Part shown: positions 1 to 10,449 of the stretch, piece by piece
Layout: every line of letters begins with the position of its first letter
Numbering within the stretch: the first letter of the stretch is position 1
Assembly (NCBI GenBank): GCA_028583605.1
Contig: CM053331.1
Span: 8,726,857 to 8,790,856, forward strand
From: Dastarcus helophoroides
Lineage: Eukaryota > Arthropoda > Insecta > Coleoptera > Bothrideridae
Reading direction: 5' to 3'
DNA length: 64,000 nucleotides
Notes under the pieces: generated by a model
Told to the model about the DNA's origin: nothing
The model's input: the letters and a program-made list of their open reading frames with translations, nothing else
Databases searched by the model: none
Program-made: the position numbers and the translations under genes

Positions 1-156
1 GCTTCGTTATTTCATAAAAAATTTCCCGTTTTATTTCCAAATCATTCGCAATATATCCACATAGTTTCTTGCAAATGCGAATGCGAATGTGAATATTAAA
101 AAACATGCGAATATTCGCGAATGCGAATGTGAATGCAAATATTCGTTACATCACTA
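1..156. mobile_element. Right end of a hAT-like non-autonomous element (family A), cut by window start
   Basis: The last 130 bases match the right ends of the elements at 6716-8668 and 22671-24525: GCGAAT hexamers, then CGAATATTCG-like sequence, then CGTTACATCACTA. The reverse complement of that end (TAGTGATGTAACGAAT) matches the left end of the other copies, giving a terminal inverted repeat. The left part lies outside the window. There is no coding capacity in what is visible. Confidence 0.75.
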
Positions 157-300
157 GTACAGTGTGATGTCATCCCGAAAATCCCGGGATCAGAAAAATT
201 TAATCCCGAAAATTTCGGTACTAAATAGCGGTCGGGATCCCGAAAATCTGGATCCCGGGATCAAATCCTCTAGTAGGGAGGTGCCATGTGCCATTGCCTC
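157..300. repeat. CCCGGGATC-rich short palindromic patch
   Basis: ATCCCGAAAAT and GATCCCGGGATC are repeated in both orientations, so the stretch can fold on itself. It begins CAGTGTGATGTCATCCC at 166, which resembles a hAT-type end, but I found no matching right end. Most likely a MITE or a subterminal block of a decayed element. Confidence 0.4.
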
Positions 301-876
301 CCTCTGCTTTACGCATTCAAACGATGTATATTCATAACTAATAAACTGTATTAACGATAAATACAATAATAAATATCAAAAATTTCATAAAGTTTTGATA
401 AATATTTGACATGCCGAGAAAATTTCTTTTTTTTTTGTAAAAATGTTAACTTTTTTTATTCAACTTTCTACAAGTTTCAATTTATTTCTTAAAAATTTTC
501 TCTTTTTCGAAATTTAAACGTATTTACAATATTGTACTTTTTTAAAATTACATTTTTGTCGACATTGCGACTTTGTTCCCAAAATCCATCTGATTTCCAA
601 ATTTCGCTAATTTTCTCAAATATTGGCTTTTAGTGAACATTTTTTAATTTTTTAGAAAATTTGATTTTTCACTTTTTATCAAAGGTTCGACTTTTATATC
701 AAAATTCAACATTTTATTATGCTTTTACGAATTCAGATTTTTTCGTCAAAATTCTTCTTGTTTAAAAGTTTGACTTTTCTCCTGAATACGACCTTCTCTG
801 GAAAAATTCTTTTTTTTAAGTTTGACACCTTTTTTTATTTTTTAAGTTTTGTTTTTTCTTTCGAAATTATTTTACC
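301..876. repeat. Degenerate AT-rich array, pyrimidine-rich on plus
   Basis: No gene. From about 420 the sequence repeats loosely on a unit like TTTTTCGAAATTTTGACTTTT with variable spacing. The motif TTTCGA or TTTGAC followed by a T run recurs every 20-40 bases. Confidence 0.6.
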
Positions 877-1130
877 AATTATCTTAAAACATTAGAATAC
901 TGTTCTCATGTTTGGAGTTCAGCCTCAAAACACACTTTAGCTTTCTTGGATTCAATTCAAAGAATGATGACGCGGGTTTGACCGATTCTCCCGAAACACT
1001 AGAGCACAGGCGTATGATTGGTGACTTGTCTCTTTTCTACAAGTACTATCATGGAATCCCCCCAAGGGGCGTACAAGACAGTCGGAGACAGACATAATAG
1101 GGTTATCCTTTGCAAATCGATTAAACCTAA
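877..1130 (+). pseudogene. Jockey-like non-LTR retrotransposon, 3' end fragment
   Basis: Translation gives pieces of the C-terminal region of a Jockey-like reverse transcriptase: HSSHVWSS, then LAFLDSIQRM, then LEHRRMIGDLSLFYKYYHG. The same peptides occur in the longer fragment at 37830-39095 and in the fragments at 41800-43375 and 34640-34930. The 3' tail ATCCTTTGCAAATCGATTAAAC matches the tails of those copies. Relative to them, most of the sequence after YKYYHG is deleted. The reading frame is shifted at least once, so it is dead. The catalytic RT domain is absent. Confidence 0.8.
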
Positions 1131-1139
1131 AAAAACCTC

Positions 1140-1985
1140 ATTTTTTTCAGAAAATTTTGATTCTTGAAACTTAAATTTATTATCAAAACTCAACGCATAT
1201 TCTTAAATTTTGACTTTCCCTGGAATCTTAGAAATTTTTGAGATTTTTTCAAATTTTTCTTCCTAGAGATGTTTCGACTTTTTAAAAGTCGACTTTTTCT
1301 ACAGTTGCTCAAAGCTTCCAATTTTCATGATTTGTTTTTTTCTTTTAAAATTTTAGGTTTTTTTTAATCAAATTTTTAAATTGGTTCTTTTCATTAAATT
1401 ACAATATATTCCCAAAAAAAAAAGTTTTTTCTTGAAATTTGACTTTCTTTGGGAACTTTCAAATTTCTTCACAAAGTTATTTTTTGAAATGCCTCCATTT
1501 TTCGTTAAAATGGTTATTTTTTCTAAAGATTTCAACTGTTTCTCGAAATCTGTTTACTTACTAAATATTATTTTCAAATTTAAATAAAAGACATTTCGTT
1601 TGACAAAATTCAACATTTTTCTAAAAATTTCCAAGCTTTCAAGATTTAGATAAGAAGTAAAGAAAAATGAAAAACAAATAATTTCGTAAATTAGTACTCT
1701 TCCTTAAATTGGTCCTTTTCTAAGAATTTCTTCTATTTATTTTCTCAAAATAAGTAGTAACTGTTGGAAAATTTTAGTGTTTTCATAAAATTTGTCGGTT
1801 ATGTCAAAATTTACAAATAAAAAGTCAAAATTGTGAGAAAAATATTTTTAGATTTTTTCACGTTTTACTAAATTTGTTCTTTTATAAAAATTTTATGTTT
1901 TTTTCTCAATATTCGTTTATTTTTTCAAAATTATTACTAGATTGTTTAATAAAAATACATAGTATATTTCTTAGAAAATCTCAAA
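1140..1985. repeat. Degenerate AT-rich array, pyrimidine-rich on plus
   Basis: Same loose TTTTCAAAATTTGACTTTTT texture as 420-870. Open frames here (for example 1381-1587) are phenylalanine/lysine-rich translations of the array and are not genes. Confidence 0.6.
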
Positions 1986-1989
1986 ATGT

Positions 1990-3715
1990 TTTACAAAGAA
2001 GAAGAAAAGAAAGCTAAATCTAACAGCTCCCACTATAAATGGAGTTCAGCTTAAAGTGAGACTAAATATTTAGGAATAGTCCTAGACCAAAAGCTCACAT
2101 GAAATCCATATTTTATTCGAATAATCAAGGGAGTCACGACAGCGTGCCGCAGATTATTCAGCAAAACCTGGGGTCTGAAACCGAAAATAATCTATTGGTC
2201 ATATAGAATGATAATTACACCCCTGATCACATACGCTTCTTTAGTATGGTAGCCAAAAATAATGATAAAGACAGCACAAAACAATCTAAACATAGGTACG
2301 CATGCCTGGGCATAACAGGCGCAATGAACACCTGCCCCACAGCAGCAATAGAGGTAATGCTAGGTCTAACTACTCTCCTCCTTTTAGTGAAGAGGGAGAC
2401 GATTAAAGGAGCCTCAAGATAACTGCTATTAATTGAAATACAAATCTTGTCCCCTGAAACCAAGAAATATTAAAACACACACCAGAGGTTGCTCTAACGC
2501 GTTTTGATAGTCAAGCTTTTATCTTCAGAGAGATATCTCTCTGCGTTAGAGCAATCTTTTTTTTTTAATCTTTCTTGGTTTCAGGGAACAAGATCTGTAT
2601 TTCAATTTTTGAAAGTAACCAAGGAACAGTCGGTTTCATCAAATCTACAATTAAAATAATTTAAAGAATGAGACTTCGCCGGTCACATGGAAACCCTCAA
2701 GGAATGTAGCCCTGTGACTTTAGCAAGATCAATTGATTATATGTAACCCAGGTACAAATTTGATCATTCTTTTGAGGTGGACCTAGATAGCCACACTGAC
2801 ACTCAGTCAGTACCTAAAGAAAAACACAAATTATCCATCTGGTTTACAGATGGATCAAAGACAACACATGAAACTGGAGCGGAAATGTATGGCCCTAATT
2901 CTAGGTTCTCTAAAGCCTTGGAAAAAGACCCAACTGTCTTTTCAAATGAAATACATGCAATAGAACTCTGCGCCTGCCAGTGTCTTCGAGAAACCTAAAA
3001 CGAACAAAGATCTACTTTAACTCTGACAGCCAAGTGGCAATAAAGGATTTCAGCTGCATTGTCAAATCGAAACTAGTTTGGGACTGTCAACAAACTCTAA
3101 AGCAACTGTGTAAATACAACAGGATCAACTTAAGTGCCTGCCAGGGCACAAAGGGATACAAGGGAATGAAGCTGATGACCAACTCGCTAGAGAAGGATCT
3201 GCATCGTCATTTTTTGGACCTGAACCGGCTTTTGGTTTTTCTAAAAATCAAATCAACAATGAGGTCAAAAAATGGGAAGCAAAGTCAAGAATTTCCCACT
3301 GGAGATCAAATCCGGGACTGCGACAGGCGAAAAGATTCATATCTGGAACGCTTGAAAAAACAAGGGTCTACTTAGAACTCAGCAAACCCAAATTGAGGAT
3401 ACTAGTCGGCCTCTTAACAGGACATTGCCCTATAAGGTACCACAGACCTATGTCGCTTTTGCGCAGAAGATGCGGAGGCTGCAGTGCTCTGCAAGTGGGA
3501 TGCGCTTGCACGCAAAAGACACGTCCAACTCGAATGGGCTTCCTTAGACCCCTCAGATGTGAAAAAGCTCAATCCCAGGTCCATGTTAAACTACTATAAG
3601 AGTTTGAACCTGGGAACGCATATATCAGAGTATGCACAAAAGATCTCCTTAGGTCTAGGTGCGGAGTGGACGAAAAGAAACACGAAACGACCCATATATA
3701 ATCTAATGTAATCTA
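1990..3715 (+). pseudogene. I/R1-like non-LTR retrotransposon: RT thumb, RNase H and zinc-knuckle tail, broken
   Basis: Three blocks are readable in order. At 2060-2260 the end of a reverse transcriptase reads KYLGIVLDQKLT, then ACRRLFSKTWGLKPKIIYWS. At 2760-3230 an RNase H domain shows WFTDGSKTT, then NEIHAIELCAC, then FNSDSQVAIKDF and PGHKGIQGNEAD, so the usual acidic residues (D, E, D) and the late H can all be found, though in more than one frame. At 3400-3600 a CRFCAEDAE-like knuckle is followed by a basic tail. Stops, frameshifts and the inserted palindrome at 2433-2636 make it non-functional. A related fragment lies at 62385-63770 on the other strand. The order RT, RNase H, CCHC is typical of I/R1-group elements; the exact clade is inferred. 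Confidence 0.85.
2433..2636. mobile_element. PLE-derived palindromic element, copy 1 (inserted in the RT-RNase H fragment)
   Basis: Inverted arms carry the family signature: ATACAAATCTTGTCCCCTG, CTCTAACGCG, then CTTCAGAGAGATATCTCTCT at the centre, and GCGTTAGAGCAA and GGTTTCAGGGAACAAG on the way out. The right arm has lost the hammerhead-like segment between CTCT and GCGTTAGAG; the left arm keeps a degenerate one. Retrotransposon coding sequence resumes on both sides. Confidence 0.8.
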
Positions 3716-5300
3716 ATCTAAAGGTTATGTCAAAATCTGTATTAATAAAATTAAGGTGACCAAGTGTCCATCGGTCTGTCGAGAAATCTTTCGTCCGGGC
3801 TAATCTTGAAAAATGTTAAATCGATTTTAATGAAACTTAAATTGTAGATTTTTTTTAAAGGAGCTTTAAGGCTGCTTCTATTCTAGTAAAACTCAACCTT
3901 TTACTTATAAGAACTCAGATTTCAGGTTATAAAACAGAACGTATAAAAGAAAAAAGAGTCCGCAATATTTATGGCTGATATAATATTGCGCTCCACTTAT
4001 CCACTTACCAGAGGATACTAGAAAAAGAAGCTCGAACCTTTGAATATATTACTTTGAGAAATCATTTTATTTTAAAATATAATGTTAGTGAACCTTTTGC
4101 ACACAAGGTCAAATTTGTTCTCTTTCAAAAAGTGCGTCTTTTTTTAAAAAATTCCTTTAATTTTTTCAAAATTAGATGAAAGTTGCAATCAAAAATTTTA
4201 ACTGTTTTTACCAAATTTTAGGGTCATTATCAGAATTTACAAAAGAGAGTAAAAACCACTAGAAAAATATTTTCAGAGAATTTCGACTCTTCCTAAATTT
4301 ATCTTTTTATTAAAAAATCGAATTATTTCTCAGAATTCATTGAATTTTCTAAAATTAAGCCAGTAAAAGAGACAACAATTTTGTAAAAATATTTCTTGAA
4401 AATCTCAAATTTATGGTTAAAATTTGAAAACTACATCAAAACTGATATAAAATGTCATTCTTAAAAAATTCGATAAGACACATATCCTTCGAGAGATTTC
4501 TGTCAGATTACGTTTTTTTGCCATTTTTTTCACCATGAATGTTGACTCTCTCTGCAGCAAATTCTGTTCGTCCATGGGTAGAGCAAATTTCCTGCTTGCA
4601 AAAAAAAATGGAATAGTTGCTTTTCTAAAGTTAAAGAATATATATTTAAAGAAAAAGTTCGATTTTCCTCAGAATTCTTAATTACTCTTCCCCGACCATT
4701 AACTAAAGAACTAGAAGTTTCTTTTAAAAAATTCTCAAACTTTCGAGTTAACGTATAAGGCATAAAAGCTTACAGTTATAAAAAAAAGTCGTAATGTCAA
4801 GAAAATAAGTTTTGGGATGATTTAAGTTGACATTTCCAGAAGGTTGAAGTTTATTAAAATAAACAATAAACTTTTTTATTCATCTAAATGTCGAAACAGA
4901 TCCAATGTTTCAATTTTAGTATACATGCCAAAGTTTTGAAAAAAAGTAGAGATTTGATTTTGGAACTTTTAACTTTTCATCGAAATATTTTCTAATTTTC
5001 CTAGAAATCAGTTCTTTCATTATTGAACACAAAATTCGAAATTTTGAAAAGGCAAATAGAAGTTTTGAATGAGAGCCGAATTTTCGACCTAATTCCCAAG
5101 GTTTAAAATATAAAATGTTTGCCAAAATTCTGTTACGTAATTTTGAGTAATTTTAAATTGATTTTAAAATATTGGCTAGCGTAAATTTTAAAAAGAAAAG
5201 TATTATACGTTTGGTTTAAAATTTGAAATTTGGGATTTAAAGTGGAAATGTTGAGCCGAGAGTGCGGACCAGGATAGGTGCCAACTTTTTTTATTTATAA
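3716..5300. other. AT-rich non-coding stretch with scattered degenerate array
   Basis: No gene. Array-like TTTTTCAAAATT texture is clearest at 4080-4470. Open frames at 4530-4763 and 4916-5125 are lysine/phenylalanine-rich and unsupported. Confidence 0.5.
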
Positions 5301-5308
5301 ATGTTTTC

Positions 5309-5570
5309 TAATGCAGAGACCAATCGGTTTCAACATTTATTAGATTCGAAGTTTGAAAACCAAAGACCGGTTTCGATCTTGTTAGATCTGGTTTGGTATA
5401 TCCAACTCGAATGCTAACAAATGTTCCGACAAGTAAGTACTAAAGAATCAACGAATGTCAAGCGTGTGACTCTCAGACTACCGCTACCTATTGGTCCATA
5501 GAGAAAACTGACCATCGCCTAGAGGGCTGCATGAATTTGCAGTCTAGGTTGTATTCTACTTGCATATAAA
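5309..5570. repeat. Interspersed repeat Q, copy 1
   Basis: Begins TCTAATGCAGAGACCAAT and ends GTATTCTACTTGCATAT. The internal block with ATTAGATTCGAAG, TATATCCAACTCGAATGC and GTAAGTACTAAAGA recurs in reverse orientation at about 9609-9812. The two ends recur at 17163-17215 and 17691-17800. Near-complementary blocks inside allow a hairpin. No coding. Confidence 0.7.
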
Positions 5571-5579
5571 TGTTTTGTT

Positions 5580-6710
5580 AAATTTTTAGCAGATTTATTC
5601 GTTATTCGTTAGGTATTCATAATTCATCATTTTTGCCCCAAAAGAGCATCAGGAAGAGATCGAAGATAATTATTATAACGGAACTGGAACACTTTCAGAA
5701 ATAACAGGATATAAATTTATGTATGGTATGTTTTTTAATAAACTGAAACTGAGATTTAAGTGCAACACAGTTGCAAATTTATTCGAAAAGTATGATAAGC
5801 AATTATACCCATTTTTTATAAAATAATTGTTAACGTCTGGTGCACCCGAGTTAACGAGCATATAAAGTCGAATATACCGGAATAGGAATTTAATATGAAA
5901 CACCCATCCGCCCGTGTTGGTTCCTTACGATATTCTCTTAAAAAGTTGTTAAAAGGTTATTAATTAACATAGTATTTAACAAAAGAAAACGTTGAACTAA
6001 TAAATGACTAGAACGAATGTAAAATGAAAAATTCAGACTAATTAAAACAGTAAATGAAACCTTAATTTATAAATATTCATGGTTGTTATTTTACTTTTTG
6101 TTAATTACCGAGCCGACTCAAAAAGTAATTTATAATGAAAATTTACATTAGGAGACGATAAAAGTTATGGAGAGATATGATAAGAAACGCAACACCTATT
6201 TGAAATATCCCACTGAATCAGGAAAAACACATGTCCACGTTAAACCTAATTAAATATATTTGCATAGTAAATGAAGCCGATTTACTTCAGTTCAAGTATA
6301 AGAAATATTTCAGTTTTGTGGTAGTATACCTTATTATTTAAAAAAATGTAAAAGCTACAAGCGAGGCTTTAGCGTACTAATGACACTGTATATAAGAATA
6401 ATCGATAAATAATTATGTTTAAATTTGTAATTTTGAGAGACATTTAGTTAGCCTGAAAATTTTCTGAAATATTAAAAATTCTTTTATTTTTGAATATTTA
6501 ATCTAAAATTTATGAAAAAATAACAACTTGGACACGGACTTTTTTATCATGACTCAATTAAAATATTGGATCGCCATCGATTTCTGAGCAATGATTAAAG
6601 TCGCTAGCTCATTGGGAAGTTAGTTTGAAGTTGATTGCAAGATTTTTACGGAACACACAGAAACGAACGCGCTTATATAACCAAACAGACAAGGAAAGAA
6701 AAATTTTAAA
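5580..6710. other. AT-rich stretch, no recognisable gene
   Basis: I see no conserved coding frame, RNA gene or family repeat here. It differs from the array regions in lacking the TTTCGA/A-run texture, so it may be older unique sequence. Confidence 0.4.
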
Positions 6711-6715
6711 CCTAA

Positions 6716-8668
6716 TGGGGACGTAACGAATGTTGGTTTTCCTATATTCGACAATGCGAGTGCGAATATTCATTTCAAACATTCGCGAATGCGAAGGCGA
6801 ATGCGAATGCGAATACGAATACGAATGCGAATGCGAATGTGAATGCGAATGCGAATGCGAATGCGAATACGAATGCGAATGCGAATACGAATACGAATAC
6901 GAATGCGAATGCGAATGCGAATGCGAATGCGAATGCGAATGCGAATGTTGTCTGTTTCACTAGCATTTGGAGAATTTTGTGAGAAAACTCGCAATTTCCA
7001 GAATAAAAATATTTCTCATACAATTTTTATTTTCATTTAAATTTTGGCATCAACTCGTAATTTACAAGAAATATTTTTCTCGAAATTTCGTAAAATTATT
7101 ATTTTTAAAATTTCTATATTTTTATGAAAATTTTTATCCAATTTTAAAAAAATTAACGAATTTTTTTTAAAAAGCTCAATTTTAAGTAGAAATCTAGTCG
7201 AAACTTTAAGCATAAGACGAATTTTAAGAAACAGGTTGAAATTTCCAGACACTATAAATTTCGAAAAAACGCTGAGATTTTTATGAAATATTCAAAATTT
7301 TAAGAAAAGAAAGTAGAATTTGAGTATAAAGTTAGAAAAAGACGAATTATAATTAAAAAAATTCAGTTGTGGGTTAAATTCGGAATTTTCAGAAAAATTT
7401 AATATAAAAACCTGACTTTTGAAAAAACTTGCTTGAAAAATATCAACATTTCGAAAAAAAAACAATTTTCCAAATAAAAATCACAAGTTTCTGAAACCCA
7501 AACAAATTTTAAAAAATATATCAAAATTTCGAAGAAAAGATAGTCATTTTAAGAAAAAGATCGAAACTTTTAGAAAAACGTCGAAATTTAGTAAAAAGTC
7601 AAAATTTCCCACAAAAAGTCAAATGTTGTCGAAATTTTGAAAAGGGGTTAATTTTGGGGAAAATTTCAGAAAAAAAGTCAAAAAATCAAGAAAAAGAGTC
7701 GACATTTCTTGACTGAATATTTATTTTTTAACTCTGCCCCACTGTGACATCAGAAAATATCTGCCATTGCTATAAACTGCGAAATTTTAAGAAACAAGTT
7801 GGAATTTGAAATTTCTGGAAGTTTTAGTCTCTACAAATATTCAAAGTTTTTAAAAAATATTTTTTAAAACTTCCATATAAATATTAATCTAAAAATTTTT
7901 ACTTTTTTACCAATTTTCCAGAAAAAGACAAAGTTTGATAAAGAAGTCCAAATTTTCAGAAAGTTGAATTTATAAAAAAAGGTCAAAATTTTCAAAAAAA
8001 GCCCAATTTTGAGAAATAACGAAATTTTAAAAAACAAACGACGAATTTTGAAATAAAAATTTGAAATTATAAGAAAGTCGGATTTTGATATAAAAAGTCG
8101 AATTTTAGGATGAATTCGAAATTTCTAATGAAAAAGAAAAATGTTGTGAAAAAATTCGGATTCTAAGAAAAAAGTTGAAATTTTGTAAAAACATCGAAAT
8201 CTCAAAGAAATGAGTAATTTTCAGTAAAAAGTAAAAATTTCTGGAAAAGGCTGCCGCATTTGGGTACATAAATTTTCTGTTGGATATATGAACTAGGGGG
8301 GAGCAAGCGAAACACCCTGCCATATTGTAGCTAATGTAGCTAATGTAGTAATACGAAAAGAAACCAAGGGAATTTAAAAATAATGTTTAATAGGTGGGAC
8401 TAGATAAATTACTGGATTAGTTATTATCTTCAAAAATGTTGTTAGCTACACTAACCCTGAGCTTTCAACACTCATGATATAGATCTCTCAAGGGTCCATA
8501 ACCCCCTATTTAAGAAACCCTTAACAGTTGCAGTATTATTTTATAAATAATTTCCCGCCTTATTGCCAAATACATTTGCAATATATTCGCATCATTTCTT
8601 GCGAATGCGAATATTAAAAAAGATACGAATATTTGCAAATGCGAATGCGAATATTCGTTACATCACTA
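6716..8668. mobile_element. hAT-like non-autonomous element, family A, complete copy
   Basis: Left end TGGGGACGTAACGAATGTTG and right end ATTCGTTACATCACTA are inverted matches. Flanking 8-mers are AAACCTAA (6708-6715) and AAACGTAA (8669-8676), seven of eight identical, as expected for a hAT target duplication. Inside are a GCGAAT hexamer array (6789-6946), 1.2 kb of purine-rich degenerate array, then a subterminal block with more GCGAAT. A related copy lies at 22671-24525 and a right end at 1-156. No transposase is present, so it would depend on an enzyme encoded elsewhere. Confidence 0.85.
6789..6946. repeat. GCGAAT hexamer microsatellite
   Basis: About 26 near-consecutive hexamers, GCGAAT with variants ACGAAT and GTGAAT. 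All frames stay open because the repeat lacks stops, so it produces spurious Glu-Cys, Arg-Ile and Phe-Ala dipeptide frames. It sits just inside the left end of a hAT-like element and is reduced to a few units in the copy at 22671. Confidence 0.95.
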
Positions 8669-8678
8669 AAACGTAAAT

Positions 8679-8880
8679 ATTGGATTCTGGATTCTGAATT
8701 CGTTGTGGGTTGCCTAAAGTTTAGGCCAGCACTTAGGCCACCCTTTCCGGGCCCATTGTGCTATACCCGTGATAGAGGTGTCCTTGGTCATTCATGCACC
8801 TCTCTCAAACTGGCCACACTAGGCCAGAAGTCCCCCAGCGTGGATCCTCTAATTGATGCTAGTGCCGGGCAGTGACACGT
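8679..8880. repeat. GC-richer repeat segment shared with 47.65-47.72 kb
   Basis: GTTGTGGGTTGCCTAAA and TTTAGGCCAGCACTTA occur in reverse complement inside the DNA element at 47279-47891, together with the neighbouring TGGATTCTGGATTCTG. The base composition is clearly richer than its surroundings. The frame 8633-8875 runs across a repeat junction and is not supported as a gene. Confidence 0.6.
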
Positions 8881-8958
8881 AAATATTGACACGAATATTG
8901 AAAATATTTGAAAATTAATGCTTTTATTTTTGTAATTCATTTTTCCATATATATGTAT

Positions 8959-9310
8959 TGTAACAAAATGTAAATTATAGAATTTAGTACGTAAGAAAAT
9001 TTTCTAGAAACATCTGATAAGGGAAAGCGGCCGCGATAATGAAGCAAACGCCAGATAAGCGTTCCAGGAATTTCGGCAAACGATAAGCCTTATCTGCCGA
9101 AAACTTCTAGAACCCGAACCAGAGATCTATATAAAAGGGGTCCGGTTGACTTTACCTCAGTCAGTCAGTCAGTGCAGTTAATTAGTGAGTTAGTAGTTAG
9201 AAATCAATAGGTGAGTTCATTATTCAGTTGTAGTGTTCCGAGATTAGCTTGGAAATAAAGTGTTCTACAATTCACGTGTTAAAAATCATTCGGACCGATA
9301 GCCCGCAACA
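8959..9310 (+). mobile_element. Solo LTR (Gypsy-type size and TSD), plus strand
   Basis: Starts TGTAACAAAATG and ends CCCGCAACA, the TG...CA form of LTRs. It is flanked by the same 4 bases, GTAT, on both sides (8955-8958 and 9311-9314). A TATA box (TCTATATAAAAGGGG, near 9131) lies upstream of CAGTCAGTCAGTCAGTG, and an AATAAA polyadenylation signal lies at about 9255. Homologous LTRs occur at 35323-36244 and 56102-56454 (both minus). No internal retrotransposon sequence adjoins it, so it is the product of LTR-LTR recombination. Confidence 0.85.
9131..9145 (+). promoter_or_regulatory. TATA box of the solo LTR
   Basis: TCTATATAAAAGGGG, about 30 bases upstream of the CAGTCAGTCAGTCAGTG run where LTR transcription would be expected to begin. 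The position in the middle of the LTR fits the U3/R boundary. Confidence 0.6.
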
Positions 9311-9546
9311 GTATAATACTCACTGTTGTACTGAACAATGTTTCTACAATTAAAAGAATCAAACTAAAACACCATTTAAATCAGTGATTCGCAATCATTT
9401 TTATGTTGTGCCCCCCAGGAGTATAAATAATATATTTGTGCTTCCCTTAACATTTTTTCAATAAAAGTCTTAGAGTCGAATCAAAACTGACAATCAAAAA
9501 GAGTCAAAATTTCCAAAAAAAAAATTTGACCTCTTAGAAAGTAGAC

Positions 9547-9608
9547 AAACTATGGCCATCGCCAACAATGTCGTATGCATACGACATTGTTGGCGATGGC
9601 CATAGTTT
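9547..9608. repeat. 62-bp perfect palindrome
   Basis: Two 31-base arms meet with no spacer at GTATGCATAC (centre between 9577 and 9578); both ends read AAACTATGG on their own strand. It abuts the Q repeat copy that continues to 9812. The corresponding place in copy 1 (about 5500) is not palindromic. Confidence 0.95.
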
Positions 9609-9812
9609 CTCTATGGACCAATAGGTGGTAGTACTAAAGAGTCACTCGCTTGACGCCTGTGAATGTTTTAGTACTTACTTGTCGAAACATTTATTAGCAT
9701 TCGAGTTGGATATACCAAACTGACGAGATCTAACAAGATCGAAACAGGTATTTGGTTTCCAAACTTCGAATCTAATAAATGTTCAAACCTATTGGTCTGT
9801 GCATTATAGAAT
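9609..9812. repeat. Interspersed repeat Q, copy 2 (reverse orientation)
   Basis: Reverse complement of 5309-5515: CTATGGACCAATAGGT, GTACTTACTTGTCG, TCGAGTTGGATATACC and ending CTGTGCATTATAGA. It ends in the palindrome at 9547-9608 where copy 1 carries on into TGCATGAATTTGCAG. Confidence 0.7.
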
Positions 9813-10111
9813 CTTAGAAAGTAGTTAAAATTTTGAAAAAAGTCGAAATTTTGGAAATCAGCTGAAACTTTTAATTTAAAAATTTACAAAAGAACAAGAG
9901 ATGCTCACAAAATTCCAGATTTTTAAAAATGTGGAAATTTTAAATAGCCAAAATATTCAAAAAAGGTTAACATTTCAAATGAAATCGAATTGAAAAATGT
10001 CAAAATTTCTAAAAGAGGTTAAAATGATAATGAAATGCAAAATTTTCAAAAAACTTGAGGTTTAAAAAAAATTCATTTTTAAAAACTCATTGGTAAAAGA
10101 GTGCTTCTAAC

Positions 10112-10190
10112 TACCAAGCTGAATAGATTTCAGCGGTTAGGAACAGTAGTCACCAAGAGCACGTAAGTTCGACCCACAGGTGTAGTTCAA
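10112..10190 (+). repeat. tRNA-like patch, candidate SINE head
   Basis: TAGATTTCAGCGGTTA resembles a pol III A box, and AAGTTCGACCC, starting about 43 bases later, resembles a B box; that spacing is normal for a tRNA. A cloverleaf with a matched acceptor stem is not evident, so this is better read as a tRNA-derived SINE head than as a tRNA gene. Confidence 0.35.
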
Positions 10191-10398
10191 TGCCGGAAGG
10201 GGTATTAGCGCTCGGAGTAGTTGTTTCTTGTGGATCGGGCTTCAAATATTCAAATTTTTAACACAGTAAATTTTTAACACAGTAAATTGATGATGAAACG
10301 TCTATTCATGTTAAAATTTCTTTATTTTTCTTTTTTATATTTTTAAAAATTTTTTTATTTTTAAGTATTTCTTCCTCATTGCTCCCTTTCCATGTTAT

Positions 10399-10445
10399 GC
10401 ACTGCTGACGAGCTCAAATGAGAGCGAAACATCGATGTCCAGTGC
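10399..10445 (+). ncRNA. Type I hammerhead ribozyme motif
   Basis: All conserved parts are present in order. Helix I is GCACTG (10399-10404) pairing with CAGTGC (10440-10445). The core CTGACGA is at 10405-10411. Helix II is GCTC/GAGC closing an AAATGA loop (10412-10425). GAAA is at 10426-10429. A short helix III, ACAT/ATGT with a two-base loop, spans 10429-10438, and the predicted cleavage is after C10439. Type I hammerheads with very short helix III are known from Penelope-like elements and some SINE-like retroelements. Whether this copy is transcribed or active is not visible. Confidence 0.8.
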
Positions 10446-10449
10446 TACA

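Noticed and set aside
6789..6946. Hexamer array as a telomeric or CRISPR-like repeat
   Set aside because: The unit does not match arthropod telomere repeats, there are no unique spacers, and it lies just inside a transposon end.
6730..7040. Several overlapping frames with Glu-Cys, Arg-Ile, Arg-Met and Phe-Ala repeats on both strands
   Set aside because: All are translations of one stop-free GCGAAT hexamer block; open frames on both strands at the same place are an artefact.
9027..9036. GCGGCCGC (NotI site) as a sign of cloning-vector contamination
   Set aside because: It lies in a solo LTR whose other copies have GCGACCG at the same place, so it is ordinary variation.
10263..10310. TTGATGATGAAACGTC as a second hammerhead core
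   Set aside because: No helix II can form between TGATGA and GAAAC, and there is no pairing for helix I.
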